A stretch of 64,000 nt of DNA from Nocardiopsis sp. YSL2 (GCF_030555055.1 NZ_JAMOAO010000001.1:4836001-4900000); one strand, 5' to 3'. Counted from the first letter of the stretch, positions 51,719 through 62,166 are shown. The notes: generated by a model not told the origin, from the sequence alone. A program made the numbers and translations.

Positions 51719-53101
51719 TCAGACCCCGTGGACCTCGCGCCGCACGCTCGCGTAGCGCTCGCGGACCCCGGGCACGACCGCGGGCTCCGCGGCCGGCCCG
51801 GCCTCGGCGGTGTCCCAGGGCGGCGGCTCCTCCGAGCCCGCCAGGGCCCAGGCCGCCTGGCGGGCGGCGCCGATCGCGACGTACTCCGCGGCGGGGGGCG
51901 CCACCACCGGCGCGCCCAGGACCGTCGGCGCGATGGCGCGCACCGCCGCCGAGCGGGCGCCCCCGCCCAGCAGGAGCACCCGCCGGACCGGCACCCCGGT
52001 GTCGGTCAGTGCGGTCACACCGTCGGCCAGGCCGCACAGCATGCCCTCCACCGCCGCGCGGGCGATGTTCTCCGGCCGCATGTTCGAGCGGCGCAGGCCG
52101 TGCAGCGAACCGGCGGCGTCGGGCAGCACCGGCGTGCGCTCGCCGTCCAGGTAGGGCAGCAGGACGACGCCCTCGGCGCCCGGCTCGGCGGCCATCGCCA
52201 GCGTGTCGAGTCCGGCCAGGTCCACGCCGAGCATCGCGGCGGTGGCGGTCAGCACCCGCGCGGCGTTGAGCGTGCAGGCCAGCGGCAGGAACCGGCCGGT
52301 GGCGTCGGCGAAGCCGGACACCGCGCCGCTCTGGTCCCGCGTGGCCTGGTCGTTGACCGCGAACACCGTGCCGCTGGTGCCCAGCGACACCGCCGCGTCG
52401 CCCGCCCGCAGCCCCAGGCCCAGGGCCGCGCCCATGTTGTCGCCCGTCCCCGGCGCGATGAGCGCTCCGGAGGGGGTGTGCCCGACCACCTCGGCGGGTC
52501 CGGCCACGCGCGGTACGTCGATCTCGCGCCCGAAGGCCCGGACCAGCAGGTCGGTGCGGTAGGCGCCCTCCGGTGGCGACCAGTAGCCGGTGCCCGAGGC
52601 GTCGCCCCGGTCGGTGGTCGGCTCGCCCCGGCCGCCCAGGCGCCAGGTGAGCCAGTCATGGGGGAGCATCACCCCGGCCACCCGCGCGGCGGCCTCCGGT
52701 TCGTGCTCGGCCAGCCACCGCAGCTTGGTCACCGTGAAGCTCGCGACGGGAACGCTCCCAATGGCGTCGGACCAGGCCTTGGGCCCGCCGAGCTCGGCGA
52801 CCAGGTCGTCGGCGGCCGCGGCCGAACGGGAGTCGTTCCACAGCAGGGCGGGGCGGACGACCTCGCCGTCGCCGTCCACGGTGACCATGCCGTGCTGCTG
52901 GCCGGCGACGGCCACGGCCGCGACTCCGTCGAGCAGTCCGTCGGAGGCGTCGGTCAGTGCCGACCACCACTCGCCGGGGTGGATCTCTGTTCCGTCGGGG
53001 TGCGGTGCGCGGGCCTCGCGCACCACCGCTCCGCTGTCGGTGTCGCAGACCACGACCTTGCAGGACTGGGTCGAACTGTCGATTCCGGCGACCAGGGCCA
53101 T
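51719..53101 (-). CDS. xylB: Xylulokinase (FGGY family)
   Basis: The 460-residue FGGY kinase has an N-terminal phosphate loop [14 protein letters not shown], the xylulokinase-diagnostic [36 protein letters not shown] and a C-terminal LLLGGGARS. It phosphorylates D-xylulose to D-xylulose 5-phosphate for the pentose phosphate pathway. ATG 53101 follows GGAGCGGAA. It lies 43 bp after the SorC gene on the same strand. With the divergent polyol importer and dehydrogenase it completes a polyol-to-xylulose-5-phosphate route. Confidence 0.9.
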   Translation of the reverse strand: MALVAGIDSSTQSCKVVVCDTDSGAVVREARAPHPDGTEIHPGEWWSALTDASDGLLDGVAAVAVAGQQHGMVTVDGDGEVVRPALLWNDSRSAAAADDLVAELGGPKAWSDAIGSVPVASFTVTKLRWLAEHEPEAAARVAGVMLPHDWLTWRLGGRGEPTTDRGDASGTGYWSPPEGAYRTDLLVRAFGREIDVPRVAGPAEVVGHTPSGALIAPGTGDNMGAALGLGLRAGDAAVSLGTSGTVFAVNDQATRDQSGAVSGFADATGRFLPLACTLNAARVLTATAAMLGVDLAGLDTLAMAAEPGAEGVVLLPYLDGERTPVLPDAAGSLHGLRRSNMRPENIARAAVEGMLCGLADGVTALTDTGVPVRRVLLLGGGARSAAVRAIAPTVLGAPVVAPPAAEYVAIGAARQAAWALAGSEEPPPWDTAEAGPAAEPAVVPGVRERYASVRREVHGV

Positions 53102-53144
53102 TTCCGCTCCGGTGGGTGAGGGGTGAACAGTGGACGGTGGGCGC

Positions 53145-54098
53145 TCACGCGCCCCCGGGTTCCAGCAGCACGCGCGCGGTGGCGACGTCGGTGACCAGCG
53201 AGCCGACCACGCCGGTGCGCAGGACGGCGCGGATCGCCTCGGCCTTGCCCGTGCCGCCTGCGACGGCGACGACCTCTGGAACCGCGCGCAACTGTTCCAG
53301 AGTGATGGCCACGACGCGCTCGGACAACCCCGGGGCCGTGGGAGCGCCCTGGGCGTCCACCGTCCGCGCGCACACCTCGGCCCGCACGCCCTGCTCCTCC
53401 AGCCGTGCCCCCTCCTCCAGGGGGAGGGCGTCGCGGACCAGCGAACGAGTGGGAGTCCAGGCGCCGATCGCCACGACGGCCTTGGACAGGTGCCCGTAGC
53501 GCTGCATGGCGTCGGCGACCTGGGGCTGGGCGCGCAGCGCGCGGGTGGTGGCGGCGTCGGAGACCACGAGCGGGGCGTAGATGGGAAAGGCCGGGCCGCG
53601 GGCCAGGCTGGCGACGCGGCGGACCAGTTCCACCGAGTTCTCCTCCACCCCGCCGGGCAGGACACCGGTGAGCTGGACGACCGTGCAGCGCGGCAGTTCG
53701 CCCAGTGCCAGGGTCATCTCGTTGAGCGTGCGCGAGCAGGCCAGGCCGAGGGTGTCGCCCTCCTCCAGGATCTCGGTGAGGTACTCCGCGGCGATCCGGC
53801 CGATGCTCCGCCGGACGGTCTCGTCGTCGCCGGCCTGGTCGACCACGACCGCCTCATGCAGACCGAAGGCGGTGCGGAGCTCGTGGGAGAGGGCGGCGTC
53901 GATCTCGGTGGGGGCGGAGATCTCGATGCGCACGATCCCGGCCTCGCGGGCCTCGTCCAGGATGCGCGCCACCTTGAACCGGCTGATGCCGAAGTCGTCG
54001 GCGATGCGGACCTTGGACTCGCCTTCGAGGTAGTACCGCCGCGCGATCGCCGTCGCGCGGATGAGTTCCGCTGGTCGGAACGTCGGCCGGGTGGCCAT
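53145..54098 (-). CDS. SorC/DeoR-type sugar-binding transcriptional regulator
   Basis: The 317-residue protein has an N-terminal HTH ([38 protein letters not shown]) and a C-terminal SorC effector domain related to sugar-phosphate isomerases ([48 protein letters not shown]). ATG 54098 follows GAGGAGG. It diverges from the polyol importer. Two TGCTCA-N2-TGAGCA palindromes flank the divergent promoters. The inducer is probably a polyol, ketose or its phosphate. Confidence 0.9.
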   Translation of the reverse strand: MATRPTFRPAELIRATAIARRYYLEGESKVRIADDFGISRFKVARILDEAREAGIVRIEISAPTEIDAALSHELRTAFGLHEAVVVDQAGDDETVRRSIGRIAAEYLTEILEEGDTLGLACSRTLNEMTLALGELPRCTVVQLTGVLPGGVEENSVELVRRVASLARGPAFPIYAPLVVSDAATTRALRAQPQVADAMQRYGHLSKAVVAIGAWTPTRSLVRDALPLEEGARLEEQGVRAEVCARTVDAQGAPTAPGLSERVVAITLEQLRAVPEVVAVAGGTGKAEAIRAVLRTGVVGSLVTDVATARVLLEPGGA

Positions 54099-54115
54099 CC
54101 ACACCTCCTCGGTTC

Positions 54116-54129
54116 TGCTCAGATGAGCA
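54116..54129. promoter_or_regulatory. SorC operator, regulator side
   Basis: TGCTCA-GA-TGAGCA, 18 bp upstream of the regulator start. Half-sites GCTCA (54137-54141) and TGAGC (54186-54190) continue across the gap. Confidence 0.65.
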
Positions 54130-54163
54130 CTTCTCCGCTCATTATGGCAGCTGACCTTGACGG

Positions 54164-54177
54164 GTGACACCCCTCAC
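54164..54177. promoter_or_regulatory. Crp-like box in the polyol divergent region
   Basis: GTGA-CACCCC-TCAC fits the GTGA-N6-TCAC pattern seen at 5722 and 58535, and lies between the two SorC operators. Confidence 0.5.
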
Positions 54178-54217
54178 AACTTAAATGAGCCGCACGTCGC
54201 TCGAATGATCCTTCAAG

Positions 54218-54231
54218 TGCTCATATGAGCA
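54218..54231. promoter_or_regulatory. SorC operator, importer side
   Basis: TGCTCATATGAGCA is a perfect 14-bp palindrome, 43 bp upstream of the binding-protein start, with the same arms as the site at 54116. Confidence 0.7.
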
Positions 54232-54274
54232 TCCGGCGGTCGGCGACGGCCGCCGTACCCCTCGGGAGGAAGAC

Positions 54275-55633
54275 ATGTCCACACGCACGCCACCGCGGGG
54301 CCTGCCCCTCACGGCCGCCGCCACCGGTCTCGTCCTGATGGCCACCGCCTGCGCCGGAGCGGGTGGGCAGGCCCCCGGAGGCGGGGAGCGCGTGGTGACC
54401 GTCGCCACGGTCGCCAACCCGCAGATGGAGGACATCGAGTCCCTGATCGGCGAGTTCAACGACCAGCACGACGACATCACCGTCGAGTTCGTCGTCCTGC
54501 CGGAGAACCAGCTGCGCGACCGCGTCACCCAGGACATCGCCACCCAGAGCGGGCAGTACGACGTCGTCACGGTCGGTACCTACGAGGTGCCCATCTGGGC
54601 GGAGAACGGCTGGCTGCTCGGCCTGGACGAGTACGCCGCCGACCCCGAGTACGACATCGACGACATCATCCCCACCGTCCGCTCGGCCCTGTCCTACGAC
54701 GACCAGATGTACGGGGCGCCCTTCTACGGGGAGTCCTCCTTCCTCATGTACCGGACGGACCTGTTCGAGGAAGCGGGCCTGGAGATGCCCGACCAGCCGA
54801 CCTGGGAGGAGGTCGCCGGGTTCGCCGCCGAGCTCGACGACTCCGACACCGCGGGGATCTGCCTGCGCGGTGTGCCCGGCTGGGGCGAGCTGCTCGCACC
54901 GCTCAACACGGTGATCCTCACCCACGGCGGCCAGTGGTACGACGAGGAGTGGAACGCCCACCTCGACTCGCCCGAGGTCCAGGAGGCCGTCCAGACCTAC
55001 GTCGACCTCGTGCGCGACCACGGCCAGGCCGGAGCGCCCAACGCGGGCTTCACCGAGTGCCTGACCACCATGGCCCAGGGCGACGCCGCCATGTTCTACG
55101 ACTCCACCGTCGCGGCCGGCAACCTGGAGGACCCCGAGTCCAGCAGCGTGGTCGGCGACATCGGCTACGTCGCCGCCCCGACGGCCGAGACCGACCACGC
55201 CGGCTGGCTGTGGGCGTGGGCGCTGTCGGTCCCCAGCACCTCCACCGACCCCGACGCCGCCTGGGAGTTCGTCTCCTGGGCCACCTCCAAGGAGTACCAC
55301 CGCCTGGTCGGCGAGGAGCTGGGCTGGGAGCGCGTCCCCCCGGGCGCGCGCGTGTCCACCTACGACATCCCCGAGTACCGGGAGGCCGCCGCGGCCTTCG
55401 CCGGGCCCACCTTCGAGGCGATCGAGAACGTCGACGTGGAGCAGCCCGGCCTGCACCCGCAGCCGTGGACCGGGGTCCAGTACGTGGCGATCCCCGAGTT
55501 CCAGGACCTGGGCACCCGGGTCTCCCAGGAGATCTCCGCGGCCATCGCCGGCCAGCAGAGCGTCGAGGAGGCGCTGGCCACGTCACAGGAGTACGCCCAG
55601 GAGACCGCCGAGTCCGGCGGCTACCGGGACTGA
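54275..55633 (+). CDS. Polyol/sugar ABC transporter substrate-binding lipoprotein (SmoE-like)
   Basis: The 452-residue protein has a signal peptide with a Cys at about residue 26 (LMATACAGAG). The rest is a type-1 extracellular solute-binding domain (FNDQHDDITVEFVVLPENQ, GAPFYGESSFLMYRTDLFEE, GDAAMFYDSTVAAG, AWEFVSWATSKEY). It resembles the sorbitol/mannitol binding proteins of CUT1 importers. It is followed by two permeases and a polyol dehydrogenase in one operon. The divergent regulator and xylulokinase support a pentitol or hexitol ligand. Confidence 0.88.
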   Translation: MSTRTPPRGLPLTAAATGLVLMATACAGAGGQAPGGGERVVTVATVANPQMEDIESLIGEFNDQHDDITVEFVVLPENQLRDRVTQDIATQSGQYDVVTVGTYEVPIWAENGWLLGLDEYAADPEYDIDDIIPTVRSALSYDDQMYGAPFYGESSFLMYRTDLFEEAGLEMPDQPTWEEVAGFAAELDDSDTAGICLRGVPGWGELLAPLNTVILTHGGQWYDEEWNAHLDSPEVQEAVQTYVDLVRDHGQAGAPNAGFTECLTTMAQGDAAMFYDSTVAAGNLEDPESSSVVGDIGYVAAPTAETDHAGWLWAWALSVPSTSTDPDAAWEFVSWATSKEYHRLVGEELGWERVPPGARVSTYDIPEYREAAAAFAGPTFEAIENVDVEQPGLHPQPWTGVQYVAIPEFQDLGTRVSQEISAAIAGQQSVEEALATSQEYAQETAESGGYRD

Positions 55634-55669
55634 GCCGCCGATGCCCGAACCGACCTGCGAGGACCGACC

Positions 55670-56596
55670 ATGACCGCTCAGACCACGCCGGACACGGCAC
55701 GGGGAGGGCCCGCCCCGCGGGAGCTCACCCGGGGCGAGCGCTGGGGACGGCGCGGCCCGCTCCTGCCCGGGCTGCTCTTCGTCATCGCGCTGACCCAGAT
55801 CCCGTTCCTGTTCACCGTCTACTACAGCTTCCAGGACTCGAACCTCCTGCGGCCCGAGTCCGGCGGCTTCACCGGACTGGCCAACTACGGCGCGGTCCTG
55901 GGCGACCCGCTCTTCCGCAACGCCGTCCTCAACACCGTCCTGCTCACCGCCGGCGCCGTCCTGCTCTCCCTCGTCCTGGGGCTGGGGCTGGCACTGCTGC
56001 TCGACCGGGCCTTCCTCGGCCGCGGCGTCGTGCGGACCCTGATGATCACGCCGTTCCTGGTCATGCCGGTCGCCGCCGCGCTGCTGTGGAAGACCTCGAT
56101 GTACCACCCGGTGTACGGCCTGCTCAACTGGGTGATCTCACCGTTCGGCGTGCGCGTGGACTGGGTGAACGACTTCCCGCTGCTGTCGATCGTCCTCGTG
56201 CTGGCCTGGCAGTGGACGCCGTTCATGATGCTCATCCTGCTCGCGGGGCTGCAGAGCCAGCCGCCGGAGGTGCTGGAGGCGGCGCGCGTGGACGGCGCCG
56301 GGCCGCTGGAGACCTTCCGCAGCATCACGTTCCCGCACCTGCGCCGCTTCCTGGAGCTGGCGCTGCTGCTCGGCACGATCTACATCGTCCAGACCTTTGA
56401 CGCGATCTACATGATCACGCAGGGCGGGCCGGGGCAGGCGACCACCAACCTGCCCTACTTCATCTATCTCCAGGCCTTCCGTGCCTTCGAGGTGGGCGAG
56501 GCCGCGGCCGCCGGGGTCGTCGTGGTCGCCGCCACCCTCGTCATCGCCATGTTCGCGCTGCGCGTGGTCTCCAGCCTGTTCGAGGAGGAGTCGTGA
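55670..56596 (+). CDS. Polyol ABC transporter permease 1 (SmoF-like)
   Basis: The 308-residue protein has six transmembrane segments and the MalF-type EAA loop EVLEAARVDGAGPLETFRSI (ending FPHLRR). It spans the membrane with the second permease, whose GTG start overlaps this stop by four bases. The importer operon encodes no ATPase. Confidence 0.9.
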   Translation: MTAQTTPDTARGGPAPRELTRGERWGRRGPLLPGLLFVIALTQIPFLFTVYYSFQDSNLLRPESGGFTGLANYGAVLGDPLFRNAVLNTVLLTAGAVLLSLVLGLGLALLLDRAFLGRGVVRTLMITPFLVMPVAAALLWKTSMYHPVYGLLNWVISPFGVRVDWVNDFPLLSIVLVLAWQWTPFMMLILLAGLQSQPPEVLEAARVDGAGPLETFRSITFPHLRRFLELALLLGTIYIVQTFDAIYMITQGGPGQATTNLPYFIYLQAFRAFEVGEAAAAGVVVVAATLVIAMFALRVVSSLFEEES

Positions 56597-57492
56597 CGAC
56601 CGTGACCGACGTGGGCGCGAGGCGCCCCGACCACGGACAGGAGCCGGTCCGGCCGCGCGCTCCGCGATCGCGCCGCCGGCGCCGGATCGGGCCCGGCTTC
56701 GGCCTCGGCCTGCTGGCGTGGGTGGTGGGCGTGCTGTTCTTCTTCCCCGTGCTGTGGATGTTCCTGACCGGCTTCAAACAGGAGTCGCAGGCCTCCACCG
56801 ACCCGCCCACCTTCTGGTTCGAGCCGACCCTGGACCAGTACGCGGCCGTGCTCGGCCGCGACTTCGTCCCCTACCTGCTCAACTCGCTACAGGCCTCCGT
56901 GCTGTCCACGGCGCTGGCCATCGTGCTGGCGGTGCCCGCCGCCTACGCGCTCTCGCTCGTGCGCATCCCCAAGTGGCGCGACTCGCTGTTCTTCTTCCTG
57001 TCCACCAAGCTGCTGCCGCCGGTGGCGATGATCCTGCCGCTGTACGTCATCGCCCGCAACCTCGGTGCCCTGGACGACGTGCGGACCCTGACGCTGGTCT
57101 ACACCGCGATGAACATGCCCATCGCGGTGTGGATGATCCGGTCCTTCCTGGTCGAGCTGCCCGAGGAGGTCCTGGAGGCCGCCCGCATGGACGGCGCCGG
57201 CCGGATCCGGGAGATGCGCAGCGTCATCCTGCCGATGATCGCGCCCGGACTGGCCGCGACCGCTCTGATCTGCTTCATCTTCGCCTGGAACGAGTTCTTC
57301 TTCGCGGTCAACCTCACCGCCTCCCAGGCCTCGACCGTGCCCGTGTTCCTCGTCGGCTTCATCAGCGGCGAGGGGCTGTTCTGGGCCCGGCTCTCGGCCG
57401 CCTCCACCATGGCGGCCCTGCCCGTGATCATCGCCGGATGGGCAGCCCAACGCTGGCTGGTCCGCGGCCTCTCCCTAGGAGCCATCAAGTAA
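56593..57492 (+). CDS. Polyol ABC transporter permease 2 (SmoG-like)
   Basis: The 299-residue protein has a basic N-terminus, six transmembrane segments and the EAA motif LEAARMDGAGRIREMRSVIL. Start GTG 56593 overlaps permease 1 and the stop overlaps the dehydrogenase start (TAATG). It is the partner half of the translocation pore. The missing ATPase is probably a shared MsiK-like protein encoded elsewhere. Confidence 0.9.
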   Translation: MTTVTDVGARRPDHGQEPVRPRAPRSRRRRRIGPGFGLGLLAWVVGVLFFFPVLWMFLTGFKQESQASTDPPTFWFEPTLDQYAAVLGRDFVPYLLNSLQASVLSTALAIVLAVPAAYALSLVRIPKWRDSLFFFLSTKLLPPVAMILPLYVIARNLGALDDVRTLTLVYTAMNMPIAVWMIRSFLVELPEEVLEAARMDGAGRIREMRSVILPMIAPGLAATALICFIFAWNEFFFAVNLTASQASTVPVFLVGFISGEGLFWARLSAASTMAALPVIIAGWAAQRWLVRGLSLGAIK

Positions 57493-58487
57493 TGCGCGCA
57501 CTCGTCGTCAACGAACCGGGACAGTACTCCGTCGAGCGGGTGGAGGACCCCGCACCCGGCCCCAGGGAGGTGGTGGTGGCACCGTCCGCGGTCGGGGTGT
57601 GCGGCACCGACCTGCACATCCTCGACGGGGAGTTCGCTCCCACCCCCTACCCGATCATCCCCGGCCACGAGTTCGCCGGGACGGTGGTCGCCGTCGGCTC
57701 GGAGGTCACCGGGCTCGCCGTGGACGACCGTGTCGCGGTCGACCCGTCCCTGTTCTGCGGGGAGTGCGCCAAGTGCGCGGTGGGCCGCGGCAACCTGTGC
57801 GCGAGCTGGAACGCCATCGGCGTCACCACGCCCGGCGCGGCGGCCGAGTTCGCCGTGGCGCCCGCGGCCTCCTGCCACCGGATACCCGACACGATGCCCT
57901 TCGCCCACGGGGCCCTGGTGGAACCGCTCTCGTGCGCGGTGCACGGCTTCGACCTGCTCCCGGGGCGGGTGGGGGAGCACTACCTGGTCTACGGCGCCGG
58001 GACGATGGGGCTGCTCATGGCCCAGCTGGCGCGCTCGGCCGGCGCGGCCAGCGTGTCCGTCGTCGACCCCAACACCGACCGGCTGGCCGTCGCCGAACGC
58101 CTGGCCGCCGACGCCGTGGCACCCGGAGCGGACGCGCTCGACCGCACGGACTGGGAGGTCGTCGTGGACTGCACGGGCGTGGTCGACGCCATCGAGGACG
58201 GGCTCACCCGGGTCGCCAGGGGCGGCACGTTCCAGGTCTTCGGGGTCGCTCCGGCCGAGGCCACGGCCACGTTCTCGCCGTTCCGCGTCTACAACGACGA
58301 GGTCACCGTCGTCGGCAGCATGGCGGTCCTGCACAGCTACGGGCGGGCGGTGGACCTGATGGCCAAGGGCGCGGTCGACGCCGACGCCATGGTCACCGAC
58401 ACCTTCGCCCTGGCCGACTACGGCGCGGCCATCGACGCCTTCCGCGCCGGCCGGGGCCGCAAGCTGCAGGTCGACCCCCAGAAGTAG
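57492..58487 (+). CDS. Zinc-dependent polyol dehydrogenase (sorbitol/xylitol/arabitol dehydrogenase type)
   Basis: The 331-residue MDR enzyme has catalytic zinc residues in GVCGTDLHIL and GHEFAGTVV, four structural Cys in CGECAKCAVGRGNLC, Glu in LVEPLSCAVHG and Rossmann VYGAGTMGLLMAQ. ATG 57492 overlaps the permease stop by one base. It would oxidise the imported polyol to a ketose. Since xylulokinase is in the locus, xylitol or D-arabitol (both giving D-xylulose) are the most economical substrates; sorbitol is possible. Confidence 0.87.
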   Translation: MRALVVNEPGQYSVERVEDPAPGPREVVVAPSAVGVCGTDLHILDGEFAPTPYPIIPGHEFAGTVVAVGSEVTGLAVDDRVAVDPSLFCGECAKCAVGRGNLCASWNAIGVTTPGAAAEFAVAPAASCHRIPDTMPFAHGALVEPLSCAVHGFDLLPGRVGEHYLVYGAGTMGLLMAQLARSAGAASVSVVDPNTDRLAVAERLAADAVAPGADALDRTDWEVVVDCTGVVDAIEDGLTRVARGGTFQVFGVAPAEATATFSPFRVYNDEVTVVGSMAVLHSYGRAVDLMAKGAVDADAMVTDTFALADYGAAIDAFRAGRGRKLQVDPQK

Positions 58488-58495
58488 TCCGCACC

Positions 58496-58525
58496 GGGCG
58501 GCGGAGCGCGACCGCTCCGCCGCCC
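58496..58525. terminator. Hairpin terminator of the polyol operon
   Basis: GGGCGGCGGAGCG-CGAC-CGCTCCGCCGCCC, a perfect 13-bp stem eight bases after the dehydrogenase stop. Confidence 0.75.
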
Positions 58526-58534
58526 TGACCACGG

Positions 58535-58548
58535 GTGACCCAGATCAC
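58535..58548. promoter_or_regulatory. Crp-like box upstream of the Ssu-like operon
   Basis: GTGACCCAGATCAC is the exact reverse complement of the box at 5722-5735. Its centre is about 74 bp upstream of the predicted transcription start, close to a class I activator position. Confidence 0.55.
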
Positions 58549-58580
58549 TGGTCCGGTTGCACGGGGTGGGAGTGTCCAGC

Positions 58581-58609
58581 TTCCACAAAACCTACTTCTT
58601 AAGTAGAGT
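58581..58609 (+). promoter_or_regulatory. Promoter and inverted repeat of the Ssu-like operon
   Basis: TTCCAC (58581-58586), 17 bp and TAGAGT (58604-58609) form a promoter. CTACTT-CTT-AAGTAG (58592-58606) is a perfect 6-bp inverted repeat inside the spacer and -10, a good place for a repressor. Confidence 0.5.
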
Positions 58610-58646
58610 TTGCCTGAAATCGTCGACCAGCGAGGTGAGTGCCCAC

Positions 58647-59695
58647 ATGAGCGTGCGAACGCCCGTCCTCGCCGCGGCGGCCCTGGCAGTGAGCCTGGCC
58701 GCCGCCGGGTGCGGGGCCTTCGGCGGCCCGGACGACGGCGACGACCTCACCGTGGGGTACCTGACCAACATCACCCACGCCCCGGCCCTGGTCGCCGACC
58801 ACGACGGCGCCTACGCCGACGCGCTCGGCCAGGACGCCCGGGTCGCCATCCAGACCTTCAACGCCGGCCCCGACCTGGTCAACGCGCTCTTCTCCGGAGA
58901 GGTCGACGCCGCCTTCATCGGCCCCAACCCCACCATCAACGGGTGGGCGCAGTCAGACGGTGCCGCGCTTCGGGTCGTCGCCGGCTCCACCTCCGGCGGG
59001 GCGGGCCTGGTCGTGCGTCCCGGCATCGACGACGTCGACGACCTGGTCGGAACCACCCTGTCCACGCCCCAGCTCGGCAACACCCAGGACGTGGCACTGC
59101 GCTACTTCGCCGCCGGCCGGGGCTGGGAGTTCGACACCGCCGGCGGCGGCGACCTGTCCATCATCCCCCAGCAGAACGCGGAGATCGTGGACGCCTTCGC
59201 CCTGGGGGAGATCGACGGCGCCTTCCTCCCCGAACCCCACCTGAGCCGGCTCCTGCGGGAACACGACGGCCGCCTCCTGGTGGACGAGGCCGACCTGTGG
59301 CCCGAGACCGATGGTGCGTTCGTCACCGCCAACCTCGTCGTCGGCGCCGACTACCTCGACGCCCACCCCGACCGGGTCGAGCGCCTCCTGCGCGCGCACC
59401 TGGACACCGTCGACCGGATGAACGCCGATCCGGACCGTGCCCGGCGCGCCGCCGCCGACCAGCTGGCCGAGGTCACCGGCAGCCGCCTGCCCGACGAGAC
59501 CGTCGAGTCGGCCTTCGCCCGCCTGGAGTTCACCGTCGACCCCATCGCCCCGTCCCTGACCGCCGGAGCCGAGCACGCCGAGTCCGTCGGCCTGCTCGAC
59601 CCCGTCGACCTGGACGGCCTGTACGCACTCGAACCGCTCAACGACCTGCTCGCGCAGGACGGACGGGACCAGATCACCGGACCCCAGGAGGACAA

Positions 59696-59699
<4 letters not shown>
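58647..59699 (+). CDS. ABC transporter substrate-binding lipoprotein (SsuA/TauA/NMT1-like)
   Basis: The 350-residue protein has lipobox AAGC in LAAAGCGAFGG. The NMT1/SsuA fold has GYLTNITHAPALVADHDGAY, ALFSGEVDAAFIGPNPTING, STPQLGNTQDVALRYF and GEIDGAFLPEPHLSRL. Such proteins bind aliphatic sulfonates, taurine, nitrate or pyrimidine precursors. ATG 58647 follows GAGGTGAG. No monooxygenase (SsuD/TauD) is adjacent, so the ligand remains open. Confidence 0.87.
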
Positions 59700-60464
<765 letters not shown>

Positions 60465-60475
<11 letters not shown>

Positions 60476-61340
60476 CTCCTCCGTGCGCGACCGCCAGATC
60501 CAGGGCCTGGACGCCCTGGAGATGAAGCCCGGCGAGGGCCAGCGCGCCGACGCCCTGGTGCGTGCGCGCACCCTGTGGGCGGCCACGTGGCCCAAACTGG
60601 TGGCCGTGGCCATCGTGCTGGCGGCCTGGCAGGCCGTGGTGTGGAGCGGGTGGCGGCCGGTCTACGTGCTGCCCGGTCCCGACCAGGTCCTGCCCCGCAT
60701 CGCCCAGGAGGTCACCTCGCCGGGGTTCTGGGAGGCGGTCGCGGTCACCATGCGCAGGGCCTTCGCGGGCTTCGCGCTGGCACTGGTGGTCGGTGTGCTC
60801 CTGGGGCTGGCGGTCTCGCAGCTCAAGCCGTTGCGCGTGGCCATCGGATCGCTCATCTCCGGCCTGCAGACCATGCCGTCGATCGTGTGGTTTCCGTTCG
60901 CGATGCTGCTCTACGGCATCAGCGAGTCGGCGATCATGTTCGTCATCATCCTGGGCGCGGCGCCTTCCATCGCCGGCGGGCTCATCTCCGGGATCGACTA
61001 CGTGCCCCGACAGCTCATGCGTGCGGGGCAGGCCATGGGCCTGCGCGGGGTCCAGCGCTACACGCTGCTCATCGTCCCGGCCGCGCTGCCCATGTTCGTC
61101 ACCGGGCTCAAACAGGGCTGGGCCTTCGCCTGGCGCTCCCTCATGGCCGGGGAGCTGCTGGTCATCATCAACCAGCAGAACTCCATCGGCTGGGCGCTCA
61201 GCCAGGCCCGCCAGCTCAACGACGCCGAGCAACTGCTGAGCTACGTCGTCATCGTGCTGTTCATCGGCATCGTCATCGACGTGTTCTTCACCTGGGCCGA
61301 CCGCTCGATCCGCGCCCGGTGGGGCGTCACGGCCTCCTGA
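60465..61340 (+). CDS. ABC transporter permease (SsuC/TauC-like)
   Basis: The 291-residue protein has about six transmembrane segments and the BPD signature region (MPSIVWFPFAMLLYGI, RAGQAMGLRGVQRYTLLIVP, AWRSLMAGELLVI). The N-terminal 35 residues are hydrophilic. ATG 60465 overlaps the ATPase gene. It completes the importer. A strong hairpin starts five bases after its stop. Confidence 0.9.
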
Positions 61341-61345
61341 CGTGC

Positions 61346-61378
61346 GGCCGCCGCCGCGCGATGCGCGCGGCGGCGGCC
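61346..61378. terminator. Strong hairpin terminator of the Ssu-like operon
   Basis: GGCCGCCGCCGCGCG (61346-61360), loop ATG and its perfect complement (61364-61378): a 15-bp stem. The remaining gap to 61623 has one more perfect hairpin, CGCCGG-CCTT-CCGGCG (61497-61512), and no gene I can support. Confidence 0.75.
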
Positions 61379-61623
61379 CCCTTGGCGGACCCACCGCGGT
61401 CACCCCAGGGGGTGTCGCGAGGGGCGCGCCGGTGTTCTGCGGGAGGAGACGGGGCCGCCAGCGAGCTTGCGAGCCAGGCGAGTCGACGACGAAGAACGCC
61501 GGCCTTCCGGCGCCCCGACCACGGGCCGAAGCAGGAAGCACTGCGCCGAAGGTGGCCGTTGAGGGTGGTGGCGGGCGACGGCGTGGGCACGAGCGGAGGC
61601 CCCAGGAAGACGCTGACTGACTG

Positions 61624-62067
61624 TCAGTCCTCCTCGGCCCCGGTCTCGGGGTACAGCCCGGCGGAGCGGATCCCCGCGACGAGGCTCAGTTCGTCGTTGA
61701 GGGAGGTGTCGCCGGTCGCGCCCGCCGCCCCCACCAGGGTTCCCTCGGCGTCCCGGATGAAGACACCGCCGGGCACGGCGACGACGCGCCCCTGGGCCAG
61801 GGCCGCCACGGAGGTGAAGAACTCCGGCGACTGTTCCGCCCGGGCGGCGATCGCCCGGGCGGACATGCCGAGCCCGAGCACGCCCCAGGCCTTGGCCACG
61901 GCCAGGTCGGGTCGGAGCAGTCCCGATCCGTCCTGGCGGGCCAGGGCCACCTGGACCCCGCCGGGGTCCAGCACGGCGACGGTGAGCGGTCGGAGGTCGT
62001 GGGCTTCCGCGTACTTCAGAGCGCCGTCGATCAGCGCCCGCGCCTGATCCAGAGTGATGGCTGCCAA
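61624..62067 (-). CDS. GlcG/HbpS-family heme-binding protein
   Basis: The 147-residue protein has ITLDQARALIDGALKYAEAH, VAVLDPGGVQVALARQDGSG, RPDLAVAKAW and GGVFIRDAEGTLVGAAGATG, the pattern of the HbpS/GlcG alpha-beta fold. Some members bind heme or corrinoids. I chose TTG 62067 with GAAGGGG six bases before it, which starts at the conserved MAAITLDQA. An ATG at 62157, just after GAAAGG near the esterase stop, would add 30 residues and couple it to the esterase. No signal peptide in the short form. Confidence 0.82.
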   Translation of the reverse strand: MAAITLDQARALIDGALKYAEAHDLRPLTVAVLDPGGVQVALARQDGSGLLRPDLAVAKAWGVLGLGMSARAIAARAEQSPEFFTSVAALAQGRVVAVPGGVFIRDAEGTLVGAAGATGDTSLNDELSLVAGIRSAGLYPETGAEED

Positions 62068-62166
62068 GCATGCCCCTTCGGTCGGCGTTGTGATGGTCAC
62101 CACATGAAGGTAGGTCACGCACAACCGGCCGGATAGACCGGCATCCTCCGGATTCATGGTCCTTTC

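Noticed and set aside
61341-61623. Minus-strand frame of about 87 codons after the Ssu-like operon
   Set aside because: It crosses a strong terminator hairpin, is Arg/Ala-rich and has no similarity I can recognise.
62089-62104. TGTGATGGTCACCACA as a fourth Crp-like box near the GlcG-like gene
   Set aside because: It does not keep GTGA-N6-TCAC and lies between alternative starts of the gene, so it is too weak to add to the set.
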